Positions 8,580 through 17,000 of a DNA stretch of 64,000 bases are shown one piece after another. The notes beneath the pieces were generated by a model. That model was not told the DNA's origin. It ran no database searches and was given only the letters and a program-made list of their open reading frames with translations. The stretch is from positions 124,001-188,000 of the forward strand of contig NZ_JADPQH010000001.1 in the NCBI RefSeq assembly GCF_019173455.1, read 5' to 3'. This stretch comes from Nesterenkonia sp. Act20 (lineage in GTDB: Bacteria; Actinomycetota; Actinomycetes; Actinomycetales; Micrococcaceae). The position numbers were made by a program, and so were the translations under genes. The stretch's first letter is position 1. The number at the start of each line of letters is the position of its first letter.

Positions 8580-8835
8580 ATCAGCTTCGACCCGGCTATC
8601 ACCGGTGAGCTTCCGGCGGAACAGGCCCGCGGCATCACGCCGTCACAGCCCCAGTAGAACCGGACGGGTAAGCCCGTCACAGCAGTCATGGAGAGGCCCG
8701 ACGACGGCGCATCCTGACCTCCTGCACAGGGGCGGGACGCGCATTTGGAGGGCAAGCAAGGTGGTACCGCGCCGTCAAGGCGTCCTTGTGAGCGTGTCAG
8801 ACCATCAGCTCAGCACACCCGCAGGACGGACCTCC
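8580..8835 (+). promoter_or_regulatory. T-box leader RNA sensing tRNA-Ile, upstream of ileS
   Basis: The T-box sequence AAGGTGGTACCGCG is at 8758-8771. GGGACGC at 8733-8739 can pair with GCGTCC at 8779-8784 and enclose it. An ATC isoleucine specifier at 8598-8600 lies between CCGG arms in a very short Stem I region, as in the actinobacterial ileS T-boxes that regulate translation. No poly-U terminator is visible, whereas GGAGG (8748-8752) and CCTCC (8831-8835, touching the start codon) could hide the ribosome site. Uncharged tRNA-Ile should therefore turn translation on. The gap from 8447 to 8835 holds this element and its promoter and no gene. Confidence 0.9.
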
Positions 8836-11800
8836 ATGACGCAGAACAGCTCTCCCGTGTATCCACGCGCCTCTGCCGCCGACGGCGAGCAGCGCAGGAT
8901 CCCCGCCTCGCCACGCTTCCCGAAGATCGAAGAGCGAGTGCTGGCGGAGTGGGAGAAGGACGGCACGTTCAAGGCCTCCATCGAGAACCGTCCCACCGAG
9001 TCGTCCAGCGGAGTGCCCAACGAGTTCGTCTTCTACGACGGCCCTCCCTTCGCCAACGGTCTGCCGCACTACGGTCACCTGCTCACCGGCTATGTGAAGG
9101 ACCTCGTGGCGCGCTATCAGACTCAGCGCGGTCGGCGTGTGGAACGTCGCTTCGGCTGGGACACCCACGGGCTCCCTGCCGAGCTGACGGCGATGAAGGA
9201 ACTCGGCATGACCGACAAGGCCGAGATCGAAGCCCTGGGCGTGGACAAGTTCAACGATGCCTGCCGGGCCTCGGTGCTGAAGTACACCGGTGAATGGGAG
9301 GCCTACGTCAACCGGCAGGCCCGCTGGGTGGACTTCGAGAATGACTACAAGACGCTCAACGTCGAGTACATGGAATCGGTCATCTGGGCCTTCAAGCAGC
9401 TCCACGAGAAGGGCCTGACCTACCAGGGCTTCCGCGTGCTTCCGTACTGCTGGAAGGACGAGACCCCGCTGTCCAACCATGAGCTGCGCATGGACGACGA
9501 CGTCTACAAGGAGCGCCAGGACCCTTCGGTCACCGTGGCCTTCCCGATCACCGGGGGCGGAACGCACGGAGATGACCTGGTCGGCGTGAATCTGCTCGCC
9601 TGGACCACCACCCCTTGGACGCTGCCCACCAACTTCTCCGTGGCCGTGGGGCCCGACGTGGAGTACGTGGTGGTCGAATCTCCTGCCGATTCGTCCCTGC
9701 CGGGGCGGCACATGCTCGCCGCCGAGCTGCTCGGCGCCTATGCCAAAGACCTCGGTTTCACCGATGCCGAAGAGGCCGGAGGAGCCACGGCCGCTGAGGC
9801 TGCGGCAGCCGCCGTCGTCGGCCGCTATCAGGGAACCGACCTCGCCGACATCGAGTACACCCCGCTCTGGGACTACTACACCGATGCCGAGACCTGGGGC
9901 ACCCAACACGCCTTCCGCGTGCTCGTGGAGGACTATGTCACGACGACCGACGGCACCGGCCTGGTCCACCAGGCCTCGGCCTACGGTGAAGAGGATCAGC
10001 GCTCCTCGGAAGAGGCAGGCATTCCGGTGATCCTCTCCGTGGACGAGGGTGCGCGCTTCCTGCCGATGTTCGCCCATCCCACCGCCTCCGGCGACGCTCC
10101 ACTCGCCGAGATCGCCGGTCTCCAGGTCTTCGAGGCCAACCGCACGATCATCAATGCACTCAAGGACTCCGGACGCCTGGTTCGCGAGGCGTCCTATGTG
10201 CACTCCTACCCGCACTGCTGGCGCTGCCGGAACCCGCTGATCTACAAGGCCGTCACCTCCTGGTACGTGGCCGTGACCCAGGTCAAAGACCGCATGCTCG
10301 AGCTCAACGAGCAGATCAACTGGATCCCGGGCAACGTCAAGCACGGCCAGTTCGGCAAGTGGCTGGAGAACGCTCGGGACTGGTCCATCTCGAGGAACCG
10401 CTACTGGGGCAGCCCGTTGCCGGTGTGGGTGTCGGACAATCCGGAGTATCCGCGCACCGAGGTGTACGGCTCGCTGGAGGAGCTCAAGGAGGCGTTCGGC
10501 GACTACCCGCGCAACGCCGACGGCGAGCCCGATCTGCACCGCCCCTGGATCGATGACCTGACCCGTCCGAACCCGGACGACCCCACCGGCGCCTCCACCA
10601 TGCGCCGCGTCGAGGATGTCCTCGACGTCTGGTTCGACTCCGGCTCGATGCAGTTCGCTCAGGTGCACTACCCGTTCGAGAACGCCGAGTGGTTCGCTGA
10701 GCATCACCCTGCCGATTTCATCGTGGAGTACATAGGTCAGACCCGCGGCTGGTTCTACACCATGCACGTGCTGGCCACCGCGCTGTTCGACCGGCCCGCC
10801 TTCACCAACGTGATCAGTCACGGGATCGTGCTGGGCTCCGACGGACAGAAGATGTCAAAGTCGCTGCAGAACTACCCGGACGTCTCCGAGGTCCTGGACC
10901 GCGACGGGTCCGACGCGATGCGCTGGTTCCTGATGGCCAGCCCGATCCTGCGCGGCGGCAACCTGGTGGTCACCGAGGAGGGCATCCGCGAGAGCGTGCG
11001 CCAGGTGCTGCTGCCGATGTGGAACGCCTGGCACTTCTTCGCGCTGTACTCCAACACGGCGAATCAGGGTGCCGGCTACCAGGCGAAGGCGGTGGGAGCC
11101 GACGACGTCGCCAGCCCGCTGGATCGCTACATCCTCGCTGCCACCGGTGATCTGGTCCGCGAGGTCACCGCAGCGTTGGACGCCTACGACGTCTCCGCCG
11201 CCTGCGAGTCGCTGCGACGGTTCTCGGACACGTTGACCAACTGGTACATCCGTCGGTCCCGCGCACGGTTCTACGCCGAGGACTTCGCCGCCTATGACGT
11301 GCTCTACACCGTGCTCGAGACCTTCGCCCGAGTGTCCGCCCCGCTGCTCCCGCTGATCAGCGAGGAGATCTGGCGCGGGCTGACCGGTGGTCGCTCGGTG
11401 CACCTGGCCGACTGGCCCGACCCGCAGGAGTACCTGCGCGATGAGCGCGCCGTGGAGCTGATGGAACTGACCCGCACGATCAGCTCGGCTGGCTCCTCGC
11501 TGCGCAAGCAGGCGAACCTCCGGGTGCGCCAGCCGCTGGCGAAGCTCAGTGTGGTCGTGCCGCAGGCGGAGTCCCTCGCGGGCACCTATCAGCAGATCAT
11601 CGCCGATGAGCTGAACCTCAAGGAGGTTCAGCTGCTCGACGCCGCCGACACGGACGCCGCGGACTGGGGGATCGGTCAGCAGCTGGTGGTCAATGCCCGC
11701 GCCGTCGGACCCCGCCTGGGCAAGCAGGTCCAGCAGGCGATCAAGGGGGCAAAGTCCGGGGACTGGTCGGTGGAGAACGGGACGGTCACCGCCGGTGGGC

Positions 11801-12171
11801 TGGAGCTTTTCGAGGGCGAGTACACGCTGACCACCACGGTCTCCGAGCAGCTCGGCGAGAAGGTGGTCACGGTGCTCGACGGCTCCGGCGGCTTCCTGGT
11901 GCTGGACACCGCCCTGAGCGAAGAGCTGATCGCGGAGGGGATCGCCCGTGACCTGATCCGCAGCATCCAGCAGGCACGCAAGGATGCTGATCTGCAGGTC
12001 TCGGATCGCATCGAGACCACGGTCACCGCCTCGCCCGATGTGGTGTCTGCCCTGCAGGCGCACCGTCAGCTCGTCTCCGAGGAGACTCTCACGGTGGATC
12101 TGCATCCGGTTCCCTGCGAGACTGCAGCTGAGCCCACGATCCATGTTTCCGTCGTCGAAGGAGCCCGGTAG
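8836..12171 (+). CDS. ileS: Isoleucine--tRNA ligase, eukaryote-like (IleRS2) type
   Basis: An 1111-residue class I synthetase for tRNA-Ile. The HIGH motif is HYGH at 78-81 inside [14 protein letters not shown], and KMSKS is at 672-676. The text around HIGH and the length match the eukaryote-like form of the enzyme rather than the E. coli form (HIGH in a SIHIGH context). This form binds mupirocin poorly in known cases. ATG 8836 is chosen because it directly follows the T-box leader; the frame is open further upstream through the leader. The stop TAG shares its G with the GTG start of folC, so the genes are probably cotranscribed and translationally coupled. Confidence 0.97.
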   Translation: MTQNSSPVYPRASAADGEQRRIPASPRFPKIEERVLAEWEKDGTFKASIENRPTESSSGVPNEFVFYDGPPFANGLPHYGHLLTGYVKDLVARYQTQRGRRVERRFGWDTHGLPAELTAMKELGMTDKAEIEALGVDKFNDACRASVLKYTGEWEAYVNRQARWVDFENDYKTLNVEYMESVIWAFKQLHEKGLTYQGFRVLPYCWKDETPLSNHELRMDDDVYKERQDPSVTVAFPITGGGTHGDDLVGVNLLAWTTTPWTLPTNFSVAVGPDVEYVVVESPADSSLPGRHMLAAELLGAYAKDLGFTDAEEAGGATAAEAAAAAVVGRYQGTDLADIEYTPLWDYYTDAETWGTQHAFRVLVEDYVTTTDGTGLVHQASAYGEEDQRSSEEAGIPVILSVDEGARFLPMFAHPTASGDAPLAEIAGLQVFEANRTIINALKDSGRLVREASYVHSYPHCWRCRNPLIYKAVTSWYVAVTQVKDRMLELNEQINWIPGNVKHGQFGKWLENARDWSISRNRYWGSPLPVWVSDNPEYPRTEVYGSLEELKEAFGDYPRNADGEPDLHRPWIDDLTRPNPDDPTGASTMRRVEDVLDVWFDSGSMQFAQVHYPFENAEWFAEHHPADFIVEYIGQTRGWFYTMHVLATALFDRPAFTNVISHGIVLGSDGQKMSKSLQNYPDVSEVLDRDGSDAMRWFLMASPILRGGNLVVTEEGIRESVRQVLLPMWNAWHFFALYSNTANQGAGYQAKAVGADDVASPLDRYILAATGDLVREVTAALDAYDVSAACESLRRFSDTLTNWYIRRSRARFYAEDFAAYDVLYTVLETFARVSAPLLPLISEEIWRGLTGGRSVHLADWPDPQEYLRDERAVELMELTRTISSAGSSLRKQANLRVRQPLAKLSVVVPQAESLAGTYQQIIADELNLKEVQLLDAADTDAADWGIGQQLVVNARAVGPRLGKQVQQAIKGAKSGDWSVENGTVTAGGLELFEGEYTLTTTVSEQLGEKVVTVLDGSGGFLVLDTALSEELIAEGIARDLIRSIQQARKDADLQVSDRIETTVTASPDVVSALQAHRQLVSEETLTVDLHPVPCETAAEPTIHVSVVEGAR

Positions 12172-13547
12172 TGCCAGAGGAACTCGACCAGTTCTCGGTG
12201 GCCAGCGTCTACGCTGAGCTGCTCTCCCGTGCGCCGGAGAACAAGATGGAACCACGTATGGCGCCCATGTTTGAGGCCATGGACCTGCTCGGTGAGCCGA
12301 ACAAGTCCGCCCCGGTCATCCACATCACCGGCACCAACGGCAAGACCTCCACGGCGCGGATGATCGAGGCCGGTCTGATGGCCCACGACATCCGAGTGGG
12401 TCGCTACACCTCACCGCATCTGTCCTCGGTCACCGAGCGCATCTGCCTCGACGGCCAGCCGGTGGAGGATGAGACCTTCGTGCGCATCTGGGACGAGGTG
12501 CGGCCCTTCATCAGCATGGTGGATGCGAACCTCGCCGAGCGCGGAGAGGTGCCGCTGACCTATTTCGAATGTGTCACCATCCTCGCCTTCGCCGTCTTCG
12601 CCGATGCTCCCGTGGACGTCATGGTGCTCGAGGTGGGTCTCGGTGGCATCACCGATGCCACCAACGTCGCCGATGGTTCGGTCAGCGTGATCACGCCGAT
12701 CAGCCTCGACCACACGGACCTCCTCGGCGACGACGAACGCGATATCGCGCTGGAGAAGGCCGGCATCATCAAGGAGAACGGCTTCCTCATCTCGGCCGCC
12801 CAGGTGCCGGCAGCGGCCGACGTGCTGCTGGCGGAGGCGCGCGAGAAGAACGTGCCTTTCCGCTTCGAAGGCGTGGAGTTCGGCGTGGAGTCCCGGGTTC
12901 CCGGAGTGGGTGGTCAGCAGCTGACCGTCTCGGGTCTGGCGGGACGCTACCCCGAGATCCTGCTGCCCCTGCACGGAGCGCACCAGGCGGAGAACTTCGC
13001 GGTCGCAGTCGCAGCCTTGGAGGCGTTCATCGGCGGCGGCACCCAGGAGCTGAACATCGAGCATCTGCGACTCGCCGCTGAGAACGTCACCGCCCCAGGA
13101 CGCCTGGAGACCCTGCGCACCGGGCCGAGCATCATCGTCGACGCCGCGCACAATCCTGCGGGGATCGAGGCCAGCGCCCAGGCGCTCAAGGAGAGCTTCG
13201 GCCTCTCCCGGCTGGTGCTGGTGGTGGGGATCCTGCAGGACAAGGACGCTCGAGAGATGCTGACCAGCCTGTACAAGGAGTACGAGGGGCTGGTCGAGGA
13301 CATCTGCTTCACCCAGTCCACCTCTCCTCGGGCCATCCCCGCCGGTCAGCTCGGAACGCTCGCGCTGGACGTGGGCTACGCGGAGGAGGACATCTACGTG
13401 ACCGAACGGTTGGATGATGCCATCGACTGGGCGGTGGGCCGCGCGGATCAGGCCGACCCGGGCCTGATCGGCGGAGTCCTGATCACCGGATCCGTCACCG
13501 TGGTCGGCGAGGCCCGCACCCTGCTGGGTGCACCTGAGCCGGCATGA
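12171..13547 (+). CDS. folC: Bifunctional dihydrofolate synthase/folylpolyglutamate synthase
   Basis: A 458-residue Mur-ligase-family enzyme. The P-loop GTNGKTS is at 54-60, followed by the SPHLSSVTERI segment and a GLGG-containing metal and folate region (VLEVGLGG). The C-terminal domain carries VDAAHNPAG. It adds glutamate to dihydropteroate and to tetrahydrofolates in the cytosol. The GTG start overlaps the ileS stop by one base and the stop overlaps the next gene by four bases (ATGA), so it sits in the middle of a tightly coupled ileS-folC-DUF4233-ndk operon under the ileS T-box. Confidence 0.95.
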   Translation: MPEELDQFSVASVYAELLSRAPENKMEPRMAPMFEAMDLLGEPNKSAPVIHITGTNGKTSTARMIEAGLMAHDIRVGRYTSPHLSSVTERICLDGQPVEDETFVRIWDEVRPFISMVDANLAERGEVPLTYFECVTILAFAVFADAPVDVMVLEVGLGGITDATNVADGSVSVITPISLDHTDLLGDDERDIALEKAGIIKENGFLISAAQVPAAADVLLAEAREKNVPFRFEGVEFGVESRVPGVGGQQLTVSGLAGRYPEILLPLHGAHQAENFAVAVAALEAFIGGGTQELNIEHLRLAAENVTAPGRLETLRTGPSIIVDAAHNPAGIEASAQALKESFGLSRLVLVVGILQDKDAREMLTSLYKEYEGLVEDICFTQSTSPRAIPAGQLGTLALDVGYAEEDIYVTERLDDAIDWAVGRADQADPGLIGGVLITGSVTVVGEARTLLGAPEPA

Positions 13548-14077
13548 GTGAGACGGTGGGTCAGATGAGCGACGACGGTTCCACGCCGCAGCGGAAACCG
13601 CCGCGGCAGACCCGGGCGCAGCGCGAGTGGCGTCCGGGACAGGTCAAGGCCCCGCGCTCGGTCAAGACGCTGTTCGCCTCCACAGTGCTGTGCCTCGAGG
13701 CTGTGCTGATGTTCTTCTTCAGCCTCGCCGCCTGGGGGCTGAACCAGAATGGGCCCTACGCGTGGTGGTTGCTGGGCGGTTCGCTCCTGTTGGGGCTGAT
13801 CCTGATCCTGACCTGCGCGGTGCTGCAGCGACCCGGGGGATATGTGTTCGGCTGGGTGCTGCAGTTCGTGATGCTCTTCGGATTCATCGGAGTCGCGCTG
13901 CTGACCAGCGCGGGTCTGATCGTGCCGCTCGCGGCGCTCCCCGGCGTGGCCTTCATGGCCTGCTGGTGGTACGCGGTGAGCAAGGGCGAACAGCTGGACG
14001 ACGAAAAGATGCAGAGATTCCAGGCAGAAGAAGCCCTGGCTCAAGACGCTACTAGTGAGGAGAACAACGATGACTGA
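13544..14077 (+). CDS. DUF4233 membrane protein
   Basis: A 177-residue protein with a basic N-terminal tail of about 40 residues, then four predicted membrane spans (about 42-65, 72-93, 101-119 and 121-145), and an acidic cytoplasmic tail. DUF4233 proteins are found almost only in actinobacteria, nearly always between folC and ndk as here. Function is unknown. The start overlaps folC by four bases and the end overlaps ndk by eight. A second ATG at 13565 is an alternative start. Confidence 0.85.
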   Translation: MSETVGQMSDDGSTPQRKPPRQTRAQREWRPGQVKAPRSVKTLFASTVLCLEAVLMFFFSLAAWGLNQNGPYAWWLLGGSLLLGLILILTCAVLQRPGGYVFGWVLQFVMLFGFIGVALLTSAGLIVPLAALPGVAFMACWWYAVSKGEQLDDEKMQRFQAEEALAQDATSEENNDD

Positions 14078-14483
14078 ACGGACCCTGATCCTGGTGAAGC
14101 CCGACGGTGTCCAGCGTGGACTGACCGGTGAGATCCTGCGCCGAGTGGAGGCCAAGGGCTACCGCATCGCCGCGCTGCAGCAGCTCGACGCGAGCACCGA
14201 GAAGCTGGCGAAGCACTACGCGGAGCATGAGGGCAAGTCTTTCTACCAGCCGCTGGTGGACTTCATGCTCTCCGGTCCCGTGGTCGCAGCGGTGCTGGAG
14301 GGCGACCGCGTCATCGAAGGCTTCCGCTCCCTCGCGGGCAGCACCGAGCCCACGACGGCGGCGCCGGGCACCATCCGCGGTGACCTCGGCCGAGACTGGG
14401 GCGAGAAGGTCCAGAAGAACCTGGTCCATGGCTCGGATTCGGTGGAGTCGGCCGAGCGGGAGATCGATATCTGGTTCAGCTGA
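14070..14483 (+). CDS. ndk: Nucleoside diphosphate kinase
   Basis: A 137-residue enzyme that passes the gamma-phosphate of ATP to other nucleoside diphosphates through a phosphohistidine. The start TERTLILVKPDGVQRG, the GSTEPTTAAPGTIRGD segment and the active site His120 in VHGSDS are all present. ATG 14070 is chosen because GAGGAG at 14057-14062 precedes it at good spacing; it overlaps the upstream DUF4233 gene. It is the last gene of the ileS operon and is followed by a strong hairpin. Confidence 0.97.
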   Translation: MTERTLILVKPDGVQRGLTGEILRRVEAKGYRIAALQQLDASTEKLAKHYAEHEGKSFYQPLVDFMLSGPVVAAVLEGDRVIEGFRSLAGSTEPTTAAPGTIRGDLGRDWGEKVQKNLVHGSDSVESAEREIDIWFS

Positions 14484-14511
14484 GAACTCTCGCGGAGCTC
14501 TGAGAGCGCAT

Positions 14512-14548
14512 GACTGAGGCCCGGGACGAAGAGTCTCGGGCCTCAGTC
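14512..14548. terminator. Terminator after ndk
   Basis: A 16-bp stem (14512-14527 and 14533-14548, arms beginning GACTGAGGCC) with one G-T pair and a 5-nt loop. It separates ndk from the convergent ABC transporter genes and can serve both strands. Confidence 0.75.
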
Positions 14549-14577
14549 GCGTCTGGCACCGGCAGGAGACGCTCAGG

Positions 14578-15618
14578 TCAGCTGATGCTGCTGGTCGCGG
14601 CCTTCTTGGGCCGCGTGCCGTCGGTGAAATCCACCTGGATCGGGTTCAGCTGCAACCGGGTGCGCTCGTAGACCACTTTGGCCGAACGCAGGCGGTCATT
14701 GGACTTGTGCGCGGTGTACTCCTCGTACTGCTGGCAGACCCACTGGGGGTCTCCGTCGGCAAGCAGCTCTCCCTGTTCGATCCAGATGACCCGAGTGCAC
14801 ATCTGTTTGATCGTGCCCAGTGAGTGGGAGACCAGGAAGACGCAGCCTGCCTGCGCCCGGACCTCGTCCAGGCGCTTCTTCGTGCGGGCGCGGAACTGGG
14901 CGTCACCGGTGTTCAGCGCCTCGTCGATCAGCAGGATGTCCGGGTCCACGGAGGTGGCAATGGCGAACTGGAGGCGAGACGCCATGCCGGAGGAGTAGGT
15001 CTTCAATGGCATGTCGAGCGCATCGGAGAGCCCGGAGATCTCCACGATCTGGTCGTACTTCGCGTCGGCCTGTTCAGGGGAGAGGCCCATGGCGAGACAC
15101 CCGAGCCGGATGTTCTCCTTCCCGGAGATGTCTTTGACCAGGGCGGCGTTGACGCCGAGCATCACCGGGGTGGAGCTCGCGTAGACCTCGCCGCTGGTGG
15201 GACGGACCTTGCCGGTGAGGAGTTTGATCAGCGTGGACTTGCCTGAGCCGTTGGTCCCGATGACGCCCACAGATTCACCGCGATTGACGATGAAGCTGAG
15301 GTTAGACAGCGCCGGGACCTCTGTCCATCCGGCGCCGGTGACGCGCTTCACGGCGCGGGTGAACCGTCCCTGGGAGTGCTTGTACTCATTCGATGAACGC
15401 ACCCGGTAGGTCATGGAGGCGTCGTCCACGACCAGGCAGACGTTCTCCGGGTCCACGGTGCGCACGACGGGGTTCTGCTGGGTGAGTGGATACTCCTCCC
15501 AGGAGCCGTCCTCGGAGAAGTCGTGATCGTCGAACTCGATGGCGAGGTCCTGTGCGATCAGGTCGGCCTCAGAGTGCCGGTTCATACGGCGTGGGACATA
15601 CGGCGTTGAGGTGCTCAT
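14578..15618 (-). CDS. ABC transporter ATPase, Wzt/TagH type polysaccharide export
   Basis: A 346-residue ATPase. Walker A GTNGSGKST starts at 121, the signature SSGMA is at 209-213, Walker B ILLIDEAL at 228-235 and the switch His265 lies in LVSHSLG. The signature motif SSGMASRLQFAIA and the overall pattern are those of the TagH/Wzt/RfbE branch that exports lipid-linked wall teichoic acids and O-polysaccharides. About 60 extra residues at the N-terminus are acidic and probably disordered. There is no C-terminal carbohydrate-binding domain of the Wzt kind. The start overlaps the permease gene by four bases, so the two form one export complex. Confidence 0.9.
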   Translation of the reverse strand: MSTSTPYVPRRMNRHSEADLIAQDLAIEFDDHDFSEDGSWEEYPLTQQNPVVRTVDPENVCLVVDDASMTYRVRSSNEYKHSQGRFTRAVKRVTGAGWTEVPALSNLSFIVNRGESVGVIGTNGSGKSTLIKLLTGKVRPTSGEVYASSTPVMLGVNAALVKDISGKENIRLGCLAMGLSPEQADAKYDQIVEISGLSDALDMPLKTYSSGMASRLQFAIATSVDPDILLIDEALNTGDAQFRARTKKRLDEVRAQAGCVFLVSHSLGTIKQMCTRVIWIEQGELLADGDPQWVCQQYEEYTAHKSNDRLRSAKVVYERTRLQLNPIQVDFTDGTRPKKAATSSIS

Positions 15619-16553
15619 CGTTCCTTCCCGTAGCTCTCTTCACCCTGCCAGAAGATGAGGAATCCGATGATCATGGATCCCACGGCCCAGGAGGCCAGAA
15701 CGATCCAGCGGGCGGGATCGGCGAACCCGTCATAGAGCCACGCGTGACGGATGATGTCCAGCACGCAATAGAGCGGATTCAGATTCATCACCGTGACCAG
15801 CCAGTCCGCTCCGATGTTCGACCAACGGTCCGGGGAGAAGAAGACGGCGGAGGTGTAGAACAGGATTCTCGTGCCGAAGCTGATGAGGTGTTTGACGTCG
15901 GTGTGCGCGTTGACCGCTCGTGCAAGAGCCAAAGACCAGCCGAGCATGACCATCAGCGCCAGAGCGATGCAGGGAAAGAACAACAGCCAGTGCCAGCTCA
16001 GTGTGGTGGGAATCGACTCAGCCCCGTCGAGCTTGATGTCGCCGATCGTCAGCACCAGCAGGCCCATCACGAAGAACATCGGCACGCTGGAGAACAGCTC
16101 TCGGACAGTGCTGGAGATGACTAGGCAGGCCCGCGGGAAGTTGAATGCCTGAACGACTTTCTGGTTCCCCGCGATGGAGCCCGCGCCGCCAGAGACGGCA
16201 GTGGTGAAGAACCGGAAGGTGAAGACACCGATGATCAGGTAGCCGATGAAGTTGTCGATGCCACGACCCGTGTTCAGCAGCATCCCGAAGACGAAGAAGT
16301 ACGCCGCCCCCATGAGGAGCGGGTTGAGAATCATCCACAGCCGACCTAGCGAGTCGGTGCTGTTGGCGGTGGAGACCCGCGAATGAGAGTCATAGTAGAG
16401 GAAATGCCGGAAGGACCAGATCTCACGGATATACCGGAAAAGTCCAGGGCGGGCCCCGACGCGGATGAGGTTGGTCCCATCGAGCTGGGCAACCTGTCTA
16501 GATTCGTAGGAATCCTCGGACTCCCCGGTCCGCTCTATCGTCGGTGCGGCCAT
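15615..16553 (-). CDS. ABC transporter permease, Wzm/TagG type polysaccharide export
   Basis: A 312-residue ABC-2 permease. About 55 cytoplasmic residues are followed by six predicted membrane spans, with the amphipathic entry segment IREIWSFRHFLYYDS and the DSLGRLWMILNPLL block seen in TagG and Wzm. It would carry the finished undecaprenyl-linked polymer across the membrane together with the next ATPase. ATG 16553 is chosen over an in-frame codon at 16625 because GAAGGAAA precedes it. It is the first gene of the pair; the upstream sequence holds a decayed acyltransferase fragment. Confidence 0.9.
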   Translation of the reverse strand: MAAPTIERTGESEDSYESRQVAQLDGTNLIRVGARPGLFRYIREIWSFRHFLYYDSHSRVSTANSTDSLGRLWMILNPLLMGAAYFFVFGMLLNTGRGIDNFIGYLIIGVFTFRFFTTAVSGGAGSIAGNQKVVQAFNFPRACLVISSTVRELFSSVPMFFVMGLLVLTIGDIKLDGAESIPTTLSWHWLLFFPCIALALMVMLGWSLALARAVNAHTDVKHLISFGTRILFYTSAVFFSPDRWSNIGADWLVTVMNLNPLYCVLDIIRHAWLYDGFADPARWIVLASWAVGSMIIGFLIFWQGEESYGKER

Positions 16554-16702
16554 GGACGTTTTCCTTCTCTCTTCGCTCAGATTCGGCGGGGGTGCCGACT
16601 CGCGCTCTGCGCCATTGTGCCTCATCGTCGTGCTCCGCGGAGGTGAGGTTCAGGACCTGCTGAGCGCCTGCCAGTCTATCAGCGCAGCTGAGATCCGACG
16701 CT

Positions 16703-16930
16703 TCAGCTTGGCTGTGCACCCAACACCTGAGGCCTCGATTCCCTTAAACCCGGCTCGAGATGCGGAACCGTGGTTGCGACATATTCATGGGTCAGATGGT
16801 CGCTGTCGCGGTAGACCAGGACGACGCCGGCGATGGCGAGCCGGCTCTGGGCTCTGGGGCCGGATGCGAGCAGGGAAGTGCGGGAAGGCATACAGCCCTG
16901 GGAGCCGGGAGTGTCTCCACCGTGGCTCAT
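16703..16930 (-). pseudogene. Remnant of an SGNH-type acyltransferase C-terminus
   Basis: The minus-strand translation contains GVVLVYRDSDHLTHEYVATT, followed by VPHLEPGL. This matches the last part of SGNH acyltransferases, where the catalytic Asp and His occur as DxxH (DSDH here). The two intact acyltransferases in this window read ITYRDNSHLS and ITYRDNSHVS at the same place. Only about 60 recognisable residues remain; the membrane domain and the GDSH motif are missing, and 16931-17000 is the leader of the divergent glycosyltransferase. The 447-base gap between the permease and that gene (16554-17000) therefore holds a gene fossil plus one promoter. Confidence 0.65.
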
Positions 16931-16942
16931 GAGCGTGTCCCC

Positions 16943-16948
16943 TATAAT
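16943..16948 (+). promoter_or_regulatory. Putative -10 box of the large glycosyltransferase gene
   Basis: TATAAT, a perfect consensus hexamer and rare in this GC-rich sequence, lies 53 bases before the GTG at 17001. The -35 region is weak. AAGGA at 16986-16990 is the ribosome site. Confidence 0.5.
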
Positions 16949-17000
16949 TATGCGCGGCTTCTCTGACGGACCGGCATCTTAGATTAAGGAACAGCGCATC

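Noticed and set aside
8476-8835. In-frame N-terminal extension of IleS by 120 residues
   Set aside because: The extension is the translation of the T-box leader. ATG 8836 follows the leader and fits the family start.
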